A model generated the notes under the pieces. It saw only the letters and a list, made by a program, of their open reading frames with translations. It was not told the origin of the DNA and did no database searches. Of a DNA stretch of 64,000 nucleotides, positions 32,815-45,700 are shown one piece after another. The position numbers and the translations under genes were made by a program. Source of the DNA: Takakia lepidozioides (Eukaryota > Streptophyta > Takakiopsida > Takakiales > Takakiaceae); NCBI GenBank assembly GCA_030704615.1, contig CM060733.1, forward strand, positions 3,780,001 through 3,844,000, written 5' to 3'. Position 1 is the stretch's first letter; each line of letters opens with the position of its first letter.

Positions 32815-33823
32815 CTCACCGTCAGGAGTAGGAGGAAGAGAATAGAGGAGATAAAACCGCCAAAAATGGTGTAGAGCTCTGATGAAGCAAGCTTCTCCTT
32901 GTACACTTGTTGAAGTGACAGCATAATCGTGAAAAGCAAAAAGGAATAAAGCATGGAGTTTCCCGTACTTGTCAGGTTCCCTGCTAATACCATTCAACCC
33001 ATACAAGGGACGCAGAGGGTTAGTTTGGATCCGATTCAGAACTAGAGCAAGTTGATAAGATTCCACCAAAAGGTACACTGATGTTCTGGAGAATAAGTGG
33101 TTATTGAGCAACATAACAACTTTCTTCCTTCGATTTCATACCCTACGCTATGCAGAGCTTCATCGTTCGCGGAAGCATCCCTGCCGGGCCATTACGAGCA
33201 AGTGCGCAGCACCTTCGGGAAGAGCAGAAAATGCAACCAAATGGAATTCCTCCCTACATGCTGAGGACCCTCTAAACACACGCACTGCATTTTCCGCAGA
33301 TAGGCTCATCTACTAACTCATATCAACTTCAATAGGGGCACATACATGGCTGCCTACTAAGCACAGTGATTGAGCCTGGTCTTCTGAAGCCGCTTTGCAG
33401 TGACTGTTTCCTTTAACATACATGAAACAACCGGGAATCATCCTGCCAAGCACCTATACAAGACCCTGCTAACAGACTTACACATGCTCAAAACACATAG
33501 ATCCAATCTTTCCAAGTGTTCCTTAGGTCAGACTCTCCTCCTTATTGATAAGTTCATATTCACAATTCAGTTTGAGTTCTTGTAAAAAACCTGAGCCATC
33601 CCACTGTCGGGTTCTTGCCTAACCCTGTGTGACTGACTGATAACTTGCAGATCTAGCATCAGAACAAGCCCTATGCTTAGCCCCTCTTGCAATATTCGAG
33701 TTACGACACAGAGCAACAATAGCTCATTTAGAAAATCTGATCTACACCAAAAGCAGTGGAAATGGAGAGCGCACAAAGCGAACCGAGACACACGGGACGG
33801 GAGGAAGTAGAGTTACCGGCCAT
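30824..33823 (-). CDS. KRTCAP2-like oligosaccharyltransferase subunit (possibly a recent pseudogene)
   Basis: KRTCAP2/KCP2 is a small membrane subunit of the ER oligosaccharyltransferase that N-glycosylates proteins. Coding exon 1 is only ATGGCCG (33817-33823). Exon 2 (32820-32980) joins in phase and gives MAGNLTS.. then SMLYSFLLFTIMLSLQQ and KLASSELYTIFGGFISS, the family's first hydrophobic segments. Exon 3 (31183-31233) gives FICNLQESAGTG. Exon 4 (30824-30890) gives VIVAELIAAVSAGAVHRVCVTT, ending in the family's strongly conserved HRVC[VI]TT box. Exon 3 needs one more base to stay in phase with exon 4, and a candidate next exon reads into a stop, so the copy may be inactive or the assembly may lack a base. 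Intron 2 contains a LINE fragment. Confidence 0.68.
31412..32745 (-). mobile_element. LINE 3' fragment inserted in a KRTCAP2 intron, 29-bp target duplication
   Basis: The same 29 bases, starting TACTCATAAGACG and ending TTTGCCGTAGCCT, occur at 31383-31411 and 32746-32774 and bracket 1334 bp. Inside, on the minus strand, a reverse-transcriptase zinc-binding (zf-RVT) segment is readable: LPTLGTRLKFKLRVGSLPLN, CKCLLCGQPEDNIHFLIHCP. It sits at about 32230-32450, with upstream LINE-like frames to 32700. The region toward 31412 (the 3' end of the element) is dominated by GGTATC/GATACC-type repeats. Long target duplications of this kind are made by target-primed reverse transcription. Confidence 0.75.
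31590..32215. repeat. GGTAYCAG/CTGGTATC-rich interspersed motif block
   Basis: The pentamers GGTAC/GATACC/TACCAG recur every 10-30 bases on both strands (for example GGTACTGGTAT, GATACCAGGG, GGTATCAATG). They are not in strict tandem, and many pairs are inverted. The block is within the inserted LINE fragment and contains no supported coding sequence. Confidence 0.5.
32725..32815. repeat. GA microsatellite
   Basis: Two GA tracts (about 32725-32742 and 32775-32815) lie on either side of the right copy of the 29-bp target duplication. The second directly abuts the splice donor of KRTCAP2 exon 2 at 32819. Confidence 0.8.
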
Positions 33824-35179
33824 TGTAGACGATCGTAAAGGATCTTGCAGATAGTCCGGCCTCCTGGCTGCTGCTGCTAACTTACGGAAATACCCGCGGG
33901 CCGCCACCACTTTCTTATTAGTGTTGAAGGATGAAATGGAATTCTTTCCTGGTGGGCGTAAGGGGGGAACTGAGAGTTAAGTGTGGCATAAATTATGTGC
34001 AAGAATGGTATGAAGAATGATCATAACCTTCTGTTTTTTGACTGGACATTACTCATTGCAGGGTCTACTAATGGGTGTATGGGTTGTAAGAACACCAAAA
34101 CAGCCATATGGCTCAGCCAAGGAAATGTATAAGAGGAATAGGTGACTGGGTTGTGCTGAAGAAAACCACTTGAGAATACCATAAAATCTCATTTTTGGCC
34201 CCAGGTCAAATTTCAGCTGCACAATTAAACTCAAGCAGATTAAACTAAAAGTGCAATGATTTCCTCATTTGAACATATTCAAGAAAAAATCTGCTCTCCT
34301 CGCCTGGGGCTATTTGTAATCTACTGCTCCAAGGTCTCCCCTATAGAGCGCCTGCCAGGGGACAACAGAAAAGAAGGTGGGTCAGAAATCGTTTTGTAAG
34401 GTATCGGATAAATGAATGTGTGTGATTAACTTATACCAGAGGTTTCATTCCTACTGCACGAGCAGTTGATCGGATAGTAGCTTTAGAAAGAGGTGAGGAT
34501 GACCAGTGTAGCCTAGAAACTGTGACTTAGTTCTTTAAAATAACAACAAAGGACTGCTTATTTCTCCACTACCCTCTATGTTTTCCTCGTTTTTCCGGTG
34601 TACACTCACCCTCATCTGAGTTTTATGGGGATTTTAGTTTGCGGTATATTTCCAGAGCTTTGCAACACAATATCCAGTAACAAGAGTACCCTCTTTTTAG
34701 ACAGACACAAAGAAGACTAGCAGCTTGCATGCACCAATAGTACAGTATTGGGGAGTCAAAATGGGCTTTTTTTGAGGGGGGAGTTGCAGAACCCCCACCA
34801 GTACAGACTCAAAATTGAAGGTACTGATAGCCTATTTCTCTGCTGGTATACCTGGGCATACTAGTGAGCAAACGTACATACATCACTCTACTCATGGAGA
34901 CTCGGTAGTATCATCTACAGTCAACCAAAAGATCATTTCTATGTTCATATGCTACCCTTACCCATGATAATCATGGGCATGTATCCCTTGCGAGTACTCA
35001 GATATCAGTTTGAGCCATACATCCCAAACTCTCACCAAAATTGTTGCCTACGCTGTACACAAAGGGTGCCAAAGAGAGACACTGGAGTTGCAGAAGAAAC
35101 AATCAGATCAAGGGCTGAGCTAATCTCACAAGACAGAGAGATCATGGACTGCTCTTTGTATGATGGACGTTGGCCCAAT
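33824..35179. other. KRTCAP2 upstream region and intergenic DNA
   Basis: 33824-33910 is probably KRTCAP2 leader; an in-frame ATG at 33908-33910 could extend the protein by 29 residues, but the family normally starts at the MAG codon. From 33911 to 35179 I see no coding similarity. Confidence 0.4.
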
Positions 35180-37659
35180 CTTAGCCTGAAGCAGTTTGTT
35201 AATTATCTGCCTGTTTCAGATTGGAGATTCTGTGAGCTCTATTGGCATCCCTTAAAACAATCTCCCACCCAACCATGTTGAGATGAATTTGGTGGCCGTG
35301 TGGCAATTGCCACACACCTAGAGATTCTTCAGTATACTGATATGTGTCCCAGGGGGGGGTGTGCCGATGAGCCCAAAAGCAATGGCCAGCTTTTCACTGT
35401 GGTGGCATAGAGCATGTTCCTTCTGCTGATGATTCATATCACTCCTCATGAAGCCTGTATCTCACCTCCTTCAAAGGCCTAGTCAACCTCTCTAACTCTG
35501 CATGGATCTCATCTGCTTGTGCGTGTGATTGATCTTCTACCACGAAAGTATGAACCCTCTTCTTGATCTGAAGCCAATTAAGCCCTGGGTCCTTTTTCAC
35601 ACCCATGCCCTGCATTATTTTGCTCACCTTTTGCTACATAATCCCACCTGCCAGCCACAACATGGATATTTCAAAACAGCGCAGATGCTGCGGCATTTTG
35701 TGGTTCAGATTTGAGAGCACTCACTGCGGCACGTTCAGCCAGCTCCACATTCCCATGGATTTTGCAAGCACCAAGCAAGGGCCCCCAAACTGCAGCACTT
35801 GGTTCGTATGGAATATTTTTGATAAAGACTGCTGCCTCATCCAAGTGCCCTGCACGACCAAGAAGGTCAACCATGCAACCATAGTGCTGTTCTGACGGCC
35901 TGATGCCATGATCTACAGTCATAGAATGGAACTGATGATGGCCTTCATCCACTAGACCCATATGGCTGCATGCAGAGAGAACCCCAATGAACGTGACCTC
36001 ATCCGGCTTCACCCCTTGCTGTTGCATCTCTTGAAAGAGTTGTAGGGCCTCCTTGCCACAACCATGCTGCGCATATCCTACAATCATCACATTCCAGGAG
36101 ACCACATCTCGTTCCAGAATTTTGTAAAACACCTGCCGTGCATCCCACACACTCCCACACTTGGCATACATGTCCACAAGTGCATTTCCCACCCAGACAT
36201 CTGACTCAATCCCACTTTGGATAATGTAGGCATGGACCCGTTTGCCCTCGTCCAGGGCTGCTAGGCTAGCGCATGCTGTGATGATGCTAATGAAAGTGAC
36301 ATTGTCAGGGTTCACACCTTCCCGGTGCATGAGCCAAAATACCTCCAATGCTTCCCTGGATTGACCATGCTGAGCCAAACCTGCCAGCACCGCACTCCAT
36401 GAGACCACATCTAGTTCAGGCATTTTGGAGAACACTTGGCGCGCATCCACCAGACTCCCACATTTGCCATACATGGTGACGAGTGCATTCCCCACTTCAA
36501 CAAACGACTCAAATCCAGATTTGATGATGTCTGCATGGAGCTGCCTGCCCTGATTCAAAGCAGCTGGGCTAGCACACGCATTGAGGATACTAATGAAAGT
36601 GACCTTGTTAGGCTTAATGCCTTCTTGTTGCATTTGCTTAAAGACTTCGAAGGCCTCTGGACAATGGCCTTGCTGAGCTAATCCTGAGATCATTGCATTC
36701 CATGAGATTACATCTCGCCGTGTCATTTTCTCAAACACTTGATGGGCATCTCCCACACTCCCACACTTGCAATACATGCTGATGAGGGCAGTCCCAACAC
36801 AGACATCTGACTCAAAGCCGCGCCTGACGATGGCTGCATGGAGCTGCTTGCCTTGTTCCAGCGCCACTTGGCTAACACACGCCTTAAGGATGCCGATGAA
36901 AGTGATCCTGTCTGCCACCATGCCTTCTCTTTGCAATTGCAAAAAGAGATTCCAAGCCTCGTCACCATGACCAAGCTGAGCAGCTCCTGCAATCATTACA
37001 TTCCATGAGATCACATCTCGTTTAGGCATTTTGCAAAATACTCGGCGTGCATCCACCACACTCCCGCACTTGCAATACATGCTGACAAGGGCAGTCCCCA
37101 CTCGGACATCTGAATCAAATCCCGCTTTCATGATTTCGGCGTGTACCTGTTTTCCCCGATCTAGAGATGCCGGGCTGACCATCGCCTTGAGGATGCCCAA
37201 GAAGGTGATCTCGTTTGGCTTCACGCCATGTTGTTGCATTTGTTTCAGGAATTCAAAGGCCTCCTCACCACGTCCTTGCCGAGCTAAGCTTGCAATCATT
37301 CCCGTCCATGAGACCACATCCCGATTGGTTCCATTGCCATCTTTGTTTCCTTCCATCACCTCTTCTCTTCGTCTTCGCCCTCGGTTAGAAGCAGTGGTGA
37401 TCATACACGAGGCAAGACTCATGCATTTGCCAGGAGTCTGATGCCCGATAGACAAGAATTGCAACTCCACCGCCGGGCCCGGGCATAAAGACAAGAAGAG
37501 TCTTGGGCATACTGTTTGGAAGTCCAAGGTTTCTCTGTGGAGAGGTGAATTATGAGTCCTCTCAAGGAAATAAGGTAGCCCACGGAGAGAAAATGAGCGT
37601 TGGCTGCATACTTGAAAGGTCCAATGCAAGGCGTGCGAGATGCTCATCGGAGGTCGCAT
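35180..37659 (-). pseudogene. PLS/DYW-type pentatricopeptide repeat gene, C terminus broken
   Basis: PLS-class PPR proteins bind organellar RNA one base per repeat, and the DYW domain deaminates C to U. An open frame of 662 codons (35671-37659) has an Arg/Ser-rich N terminus that could be an organelle presequence. It then has about 15 PPR motifs from residue 113, arranged as five ~101-residue P-L-S triplets, each opening with R/LDVxSWxxM. An E region follows (GRAGHLDEAAVFI). A TGA at 35671-35673 interrupts it. The E+ part continues after a frameshift (MGVKKDPGLNW, VHTFVVEDQSH). Lower still, a decayed DYW domain reads CHHSEKLAIAFGLI and VCGNCHTATKFIS, keeping the HSE and CxxCH zinc ligands but with more stops and no DYW end. 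It is a pseudogene unless the N-terminal frame is used alone. Confidence 0.85.
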
Positions 37660-39637
37660 GGCATCACTACTATAACTTGTATGGTTGAATCTTTATAGGA
37701 CAGAGAGATCTATACCCATGGAAAATGAAAGGAAGTGGACAATGATGCACAAGAAGAAGATATTCACCAGCTTAAACCTTAACTGGATGGTATTCGGACC
37801 AGTTTCGAGGAGATGCGCTGCAGATAAATCGCGCAGCCGTCTGAAGCACTGTTGGGCATTGGATCCTCCTGCGTCCCATCGTCTGTCTCGATGTGACGGC
37901 TGCTCGAAAGGCATGGTGCCAACACAGAAAATGCTGAGAGAGCTCTGCCATATCAGGCCATCTCTTGCTTCGATTGAGAGTGCCATTGCAGGTGTGCTTG
38001 AGGCACCTTGGTAAATTGGCTACTTCAACGGTTAACTGTAGCTGTTGTAGACACCGGCTATGGTGGTGTGCATCTCTGTCCCACCCTGCTCATCTGCGTC
38101 CCGACCTCAGCACGAGTAGATCGAACTTGTCAACAGCCTACAAAACACTGTTTCGGTGGATCAATGATAAACCGTACCTACGGCATCACGGCAATACAAT
38201 TAACAAAATCTAGCTAACACATAAGACCATGAACGCAGCTATGAGTGAAAATCGAGATTTCTGAAACAATCTAGAAACATTTGCGACAAGTGATTCGACA
38301 GAAAATTCTTTGGGTGCTACTGGCTCAATCTATTTTACGTCGGGCAGAGGTTGCTGGGGCGGCTTCATCTCGCCTCCCCGCACTCTCTGATCCACCCTCT
38401 TTCCTGTTGTCTGACCTTCTTCAGGCTGTAGGTGATACTAGAATAGTTTGATTTCTTTCATTGTGTTAATATATCTAGTTCTACGAGCTTTGGTTGTTTC
38501 CTCTTGGGGACAGTTACACCCATTTGTACAGTCACCCCACTTGGGTCTTTTTATAAGGCTATGCAGGATTTCTCTTGCTATGGTAGGTTGCTTGATTCGT
38601 CTCTTGGATTCGGTTATTACTCTGTTTCATCTGGTGGGATGCAAAACATGGAAGATGGAGATCTGGGCACCGGCTCTGAATCGCCTGCTGCTCGAGCACA
38701 ACAATCGGTCTGTCCAGAAGCCTAGGTTTCGAATTGCGATCCCGGTGTAAAGAACATGCACTGAACATATGATTGAAGAAATAAAAAAGTTTGGTGTCTT
38801 TGGTTTTGCACCGAAACGCTGAAATAACTTGTCTATCAACCCAATCCAGTTGCTGTGCTCCTCCTTCAGGGTTCTGCTCTCTGGCTCACCCATTTTAGGA
38901 AGTTCAAGCTTGACTTGTGGACACGTTCATGAATCTGAATATTACCCATTTGGTTTATAGAATACCACAGGTGTTCGACACTGCGTGGAATTATCGAAGG
39001 CTGAAGATCTTGGATGCGAAGGGAAGCATCTACTTCTGGTTACACAGTGTCCGCAGTCGTCCATGTTGAAGGCTTTTAGACACAATCAGGGGAGACTAAG
39101 AATGTAACAAGACTATTGAATGCGACAAAGATCTGTCCCCATTCAGGCCACCACTTAAAGAATTCAATTCGGCATTGGTCAGGCAGAGACTTGCAAACTC
39201 ACCAGGCAAGGAAGGGGCAGCAAGTACTGGGCCTAACCCACAAAATTGCTGGCAAAATTTGTACATTCTCAACTCTCCCTAGATGTCCAGTCTTTCTGTC
39301 AGGCATTCTATTAGCCATAAACACACTGCTTCCGGGTAAGACATTGTCCACATCCAGCTCAAAATGCACTGGGTTTTGGAGATTCTCTTGATACCTCCAA
39401 AACTGCTGATAACCTAATGATGGATGTACTTTCTCTAACAAGGGTTGTCTTAATGTCTTAACCCCAAGCTATCTTGTCCAATTCCTGAATCAAAGATGTG
39501 AAACTCCACCTGTCTCTGTACAGCATCTACAGCTCAATAATAATCATAGTCGATTTCTGTACCATTCACCCACTCTATGTCACAAGTGGGTACAAAAACC
39601 ATGGCTACACCATCAAAATAACAAGAAAAGTGTAGCA
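37660..39637. other. Intergenic between the PPR pseudogene and the SMCHD1-like gene
   Basis: No protein similarity or repeat structure was recognised on either strand; short frames have no conserved pattern. The part just below 39638 should include the 3' untranslated region of the SMCHD1-like gene. Confidence 0.4.
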
Positions 39638-42600
39638 CTACAGAATGTAAATATGTACATTCTGATTTCCAGAAACAATCTTCAGGTCATGATGTCGTCC
39701 CTCAATAGCTCGGAAACTCCGTTCTTTTATTTCTTCCTCTCTCAGATTCTTCTCTGAAGCTGCTATATCATTAGTTGTCTTTTCCAACTCCCTCTCTTCC
39801 TTTGCCAACTGTTGCTCTTGTGTCCCAATCAAGTTGCAAACACTTTGGAGTTGACGCTGGCGTTCAAATGAATGGGAGGCAGGAGGGAGAAGACCCTGTT
39901 GTGATTGTCGTTCCTCATATGGCACCAACGCAAAGCTAACAGGCATAACGTGTCTGCAAAACCAATAATCCAAAACACACATAAGCTGCTTCCCACTCCA
40001 TACTACTGGTTTTTGAGTCTCATTGTCCTCCCATTGCCTGGCAATCCCTGGGTTTCCCTCTGGAATCTTACTGCCCTTCGGTAGCGGCAGTAATATAAAT
40101 AGACACCTAGGAAGATTAGCTGCTGCATTTCCTCTCTATTGAGTCATCCATGAAATATTTTTGTTCAGCAAACCCCATCATACAAGCAATGAGTGGAGCA
40201 TGAGGGAGAGGCCCTTGAGCACCTGGTCTCGCCTAACCGCTGGCGCATGTTGCTCCGTATAATATACCTATCCAGTGAGATTGCACCACCTGTCAAACAA
40301 TTATTGGATTTGGCCGCTAGCATATTCTCACGTGTATCATAGACTTGCAGATTTTGTAGGAGGTGGTAGAACAGAGATTCCCTAAGACCCATTTCACGCT
40401 GGCGCACGGTCACTTTCATGTGGAGATGTTCCTCCTTCAAATGCAGCAGATTGACAGCAAAGCCTAAAAAGCCTGGGGGCTTCTGCTTCTCACCATTGCA
40501 CATGATTAAGGGGGGTTCTATCTCCAGTAGCAATTGTGGATGACTTCTATTTACACGTCCAGTGTATGCCCTGAGAAACAAACCACCAAAGGCACACAAA
40601 AATTCAGTACAATGTGCATTCTAGTGTTGGTGAGACTCGCTAGTAAAAGCATTGACAAAAACTCAAAACAGTCCAATCCAGGCAGAATTGACTTTCTGCA
40701 GACCTGGAGACTGGAAAAGCCCTTCATCAAGCCATCTTACACTTAAGCATTGTTATGATTGTCCTCCATAAATCCATGAACTCTGATTGGTGTTAGAGAC
40801 CCCACCTACTAGTTTGTCAACTCATCTAGACTTTGCTGCATAAGCATAGCTCACAGCCTAACCATAGACAGACATCAGCAAGCCTATGCTAAACCCTCTT
40901 GTAGAATGGCTTGACCTGCAATCCATTCTTGTGATGGTACACCTATAGTGCAGATGTATAAGATGTGTAAGATGAAAAGTGTAGATAGGAGAGGCCCAGA
41001 CAGCATTCATTCACCTAAGGCCTCAGCAGATATCTATATCAAATTTCACAAAAATTCTCTACTTTGTCAAGTTATCAATTCCACCAGCTTCTGCCATCTA
41101 TACTTGCATACTGTCGATGTAAGCTGGTGATTGCTCCTTACCGCACATCAGAAAGAGCCTGTGCATCATATGATCCAGAGATCTTGTAGCTACAGATAGC
41201 TCGGAGACCCCTGTTCTGCATAGGTTGGCCATTCCTGTCCCTTTCCTCCAAGGCATTTATGCCAGTTTGGGTCTTGCACACAATCAGTAGCAAGCTGCCC
41301 AGACCCATATAATCACACAGAATACTGCACACACACACATTGTGAGGAAGGGATATAAGGGGATTCAAAGGGGATGAAATGAAATGAAATGGTGCTTTAT
41401 AACGTCCGCGGAAAGCTCATAGAGCTTATGGGACAAAATGGAAGAAAACATGAGAGAGGAGAAATGGGAGAAATGGGAGAAATGGGAGAAATGAAAGGAG
41501 ATGGTACTTTACAACGCCACGGAAAACTCAAAGAGCTTATGGGACAATAGAAAGAAAGAGAACAAGAAAGAGAGGGGCGCCCTGCACAATCAGCCCAGAC
41601 CTCCGTAGGAAATTGTGTATCACGGAATAAACAATTGAATCTGCAACGGATCTCATAGTGGCAGTGAAAGAAGGTTTTTCTTCACATTAATTGTGGTTTC
41701 TGGATTTGTTCCTCTCATGTTTTCTTCCATTTTGTCCCATAAGCTCTACGAGCTTTCTGCGGACGTTATAAAGCACCATTTCATTTCATTTCATTTCACT
41801 TCCGATTTCTCCGTTGTTCCTAATGCAAGCGGGGCATAGGTGGTTGTCACGCTGCAGGTTGTCCATCCTATCCGCAGAGTGTGGGAGCCCACCCTGCACC
41901 TCCCCAAGAAGAGAGGGAGATAGAGCTGCAGACAGGTAATCGGGCTGCAAGATTCTATATTCACAGAGGTCCAAGAATGTCTCCCACTAGAACTGCAGTT
42001 GTGTTGTAAGGTTGGCTGGTTTCCATGTCCGTCTAATGTTTAAGTTCCGTAAGTTCTCACATGATGTTTGTACTGCGGTCCCCATTTGGACGCAATTTCC
42101 ACCCCCAATGTATTTTGTGGCAGTAGAGAAGGAATGGAGAGTCCATTGCACTAAAAAAACCACCCTAGAAATAGAAAAAAGATACTTCACACCATCCATG
42201 GGCCCTCGGATGAAGTAGGATATCACATCAAATCATCAAATCACATCAAAAGCCTCCACAGATTGCTTGAAGAAATGCCTCTTGCAGAAGCATGAGACAC
42301 AGGGAGAGATAGGTAGGCCGACTACTTTTGAACATAGATTTCCCGAGAGAAAAATATACTTTTAGCACAAGCATGCCTCCAGAACTACTTTCTAAAAGTG
42401 TAGATAGGAGCTGGAAACATTTTAGGGACAATTTACTCACTGGTTCAAAGCCTGGCTCTCCACCCGAGCAAGCATTGCAACTACCCCCACTGCATCTGCT
42501 GCTATGGGGCACAAAGAGCCATTGGAGCAAGCTTGAACAAATGCCCAGGGGGCAGCATTCCCAGACATGGCCTGTTTCCTCATGTCATCGAGGACATCTC

Positions 42601-42707
42601 GAGTAGTGCGTGGCGGTTGCTTTGTTTCATTGCTTATAATACCAGTATCATTGGCCTCCAACTGCTGCTTCACGATAGTCTTGCGTTTTTCAATCAGCTG
42701 CTCTAGC
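39638..42707 (-). CDS. GMI1-like: SMCHD1/GMI1-like gene, SMC hinge and terminal coiled-coil exons
   Basis: Exon 42443-42707 gives LEQLIEKRKTIVKQQLEAND and ADAVGVVAMLARVESQAL, the start of the hinge. Exon 41142-41324 gives YMGLGSLLLIVCKTQTGINA and LRAICSYK. Exon 40223-40570 joins it in phase to form DVRAYTGRV, then PPGFLGFAVNLLHL, GLRESLFYHLLQNLQVYDTR and TGGAISLDRYI, the core hinge motifs. The last exon (39638-39953) gives VSFALVPYEE and a coiled coil rich in Glu/Arg (EQQLAKEERELEKTTND). The hinge in SMCHD1 dimerises and binds nucleic acid. The exon order and motifs match plant GMI1. Confidence 0.84.
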
Positions 42708-45700
42708 CTTGCTGCTCAGCAAAGCAGTGACAGCAACTGTCAGATCCTTTTCCCCACTTGAATGCTCCAGTCTTTTCAGTAATTTAGTGACTAAAGGTTC
42801 TTCATATTCTTTATGAAAAATGGTCTATATCTAGCTAGCGCAAATGAGACAAGGATGTGTGGCAAGAAGCTCAGGAGGTTGTCTCCAACTACTAACCTTT
42901 ACGGTGAGGTATCTCCTTGGCCACCATGCTCCTCTCAGTCCGGAGGTGGCTGATATGTTCCTTCACAACCTGAATCCACATGCACAACAAGGATTACAGT
43001 CTACGCTCACTGAGGGAAGGGGGAAATCAAATCGTATGTGGTGCGCCAGAGCAGGAGATTCTGAGATGAAGCACTTTTCTAGACACCCAGCACATTGCCA
43101 TGCTACAAAGTGAGAGATTCCTACCAAGGCTACCACAAGGACACTTCTTCAAATCTGATCTTCACACGATACCATGCAAAGAACTTTAGACAGAACCACA
43201 ATAGAATGCTGGCCCAAAAAGCTCTAAAATCTATTTGAGAACAAAATAGTATTGAAAATCTTAAATTCCAGTCTTCGCATTAGCTTGTTGACCATTAGCT
43301 GACCCTCCCCAACAAAACATCGCACGGCAACATAGGTGAGTTGCCAATGACTACAGCATCATCTCTTGGTTGTTGTATAAAGGGTGTTGCAAGTTAGCAT
43401 CTTCAACAGTAACTTGATCTTGTCAAGACAAGCTCTAACATCCTCCTGAGTTTTGTCAGCAAGGTTGGTGCTTGTCACCATCAGCATCAATTCGGTGGGC
43501 TCAAAAAGAGGCATATTCTCCAATTGGCCTTCCCCTCCAGCCACAGAAACTGTTAAGGTGTAGGTGCCCAACCTTCCTGGCCCCAGCTGGATCTCTTCAA
43601 AAGTTGCTTCCCCATTCTTCACAACTGCAGTGTCTCCACTGCACAAGAAGCATGACCTGACCACACCTTGACGACAAGAAATCCCTTCGTCCTCCACTGG
43701 AGCTAGCTCCAGAGCAAGTTCTAGATCAGAAATATTCATGCATTGGTTTCCATGTACATCTAGAACCTTGGCTTGAAGAATGTGACCCTTCTGTCCTGAT
43801 TGTTCCCAGGCGACATCAATCCGTGCTGGGGGACCGTGCCTTACCAACAACTGGCGAGAGACACTTGGGATACTGTAGCCTGGTAGCCAAAACTGTAGTA
43901 TGTATGACCCAGATTGAGAGGGGACGTAGACCCGTGAAAACACGAAATTGTTTGATACACTGCCGACTACCTCATCGTCAATTTCGCCCTGGTATTCCTT
44001 CATTCCTATACTTACCAGACCCTCCGATTGGATTGTCATGACTGGAGGTATCAATTGCTTGCATGGCTGTCTGTCAGCAGATTCCACAACCACGTTTGAT
44101 TTTGGCAAACATTGGGTGTCACATGAAAGACTGATGGCAAGTGGCGTATCATCTATCAGCCTGAGTGCTGAAGGGTAATTTCCAGGCTTCACCTCAAGGG
44201 AGAACTCTGGTTCGGCTGGGATTGGTGATCCCTGTTTGGACAACAAGCTTCTATAACAGATCATAACTCTGTAACTTCCAACATCTGCTTCTAGTTTGAA
44301 GGTTGGGAATGTGCCAACCCCATTCTGTATCTTGCATTGTCGCTGAGTCTTCTTTGTAAGACCAATGGCGCCTGAGTCTATAGCCTCCTCTGTGGCAAAC
44401 ACAAGATCGAGGACTTGTTGATCGTAGTCACTACAGATGTTCTTGTATGAGTCTAGCAAGTAGACATTTACTTCAGGAAAAGAGCTTAGACGAGCAACTT
44501 CAATCGACTTCGTCGGATGGGTGATAATGTCCCCAAGCTGTTCAACAATTGAAGATATCGATTCAGTCATCACCACTGGTACAAGCTGGGCTGGCTTACC
44601 ATGTTTCAATCTGACAGTCCAACTGAGAGCTGCAGTAGAACCCCGATGTTGTTGTTGTAGCATCATGGATTCATCTCGCAGTGAAACTATGTATGTCCCA
44701 ATTGGCCCTCCTGTTAGCACATGTGCTGCGTAGTCGGGGTAAATAGAGTTACCTGACTCGACAATCTTCACGCATTCGACTGTCCATTCACTACGGGGAT
44801 ACATCAACTCCCTTTCCGGACAAATTTCCACTGTGAGCTGGATACCACAAGCAACATCGCATACAAGACTCAAGCTTATTAACAACACCAGAAACTGGAC
44901 TCTTGCAGGTCAGGAATATATAATGATGGTGTCCAGACCTTCGAGATAGCTCTTACTACGTCATCCATTAATGCGTACACCTAGATCGAAGCAAGGCCCA
45001 CCACTTTCAGCATTGCTTCACCCTGCCAAAACTGAGGACAAATAGCTGCAGCAACAGACAACTTGATGCTTTCGAAGACTTTCAGTCAGGGTCTACCCAC
45101 TACACAAACCGGGAAAAAGGGAACTTCACATATTTGATCTAAGAGCGTGTTGGTGATTTTATTTTTTATTTGTGTTTGTGTTGGAGTTAAAGACATTTGG
45201 GGATTATTATTTTGTTTGATGGGGTGTGCGGATTTTTGATTGTATATTTGTGGCCAGATTGTTATTTTTGTATTATTTTTTGTGCTAATACGTGAGGTTT
45301 TTAGTTGTTACCCAGAGTGGTGGGATTTTTTGATTTGTTTTCACATTTTATCCTGTGCTGAATTTTGAGAATATGTTTGGCAGATAGTGATGAACTGAGT
45401 TGTTTTGTGTACTTTTTTTCCATTGATTATTCAATGAGGGGTGAGTGGTGAGTGGGAGTGGCAAGGGGGATGGTCTTTGTGCTATAGTTTTTTTTTATTG
45501 TTGGAATGTAGAATTTATTATGGTATGTGGAAGTGGCATGATTTTTAGAGTTGATGCATTGATATGGTTAGTCATAGGGGGCATTGTTTTGGTGTGTGTG
45601 GGGTCTTGAGTTTTTGGATTCATTTTTGGTTATTTTTTTTCATTGTGTTTTTGTCAAGAACTGAGGGTCAATGTGGATTTTCAATTTGTGTTGAAAAGGG

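Noticed and set aside
34949-35281. 111-codon plus-strand frame
   Set aside because: It overlaps the antisense of the decayed DYW domain and has no similarity of its own.
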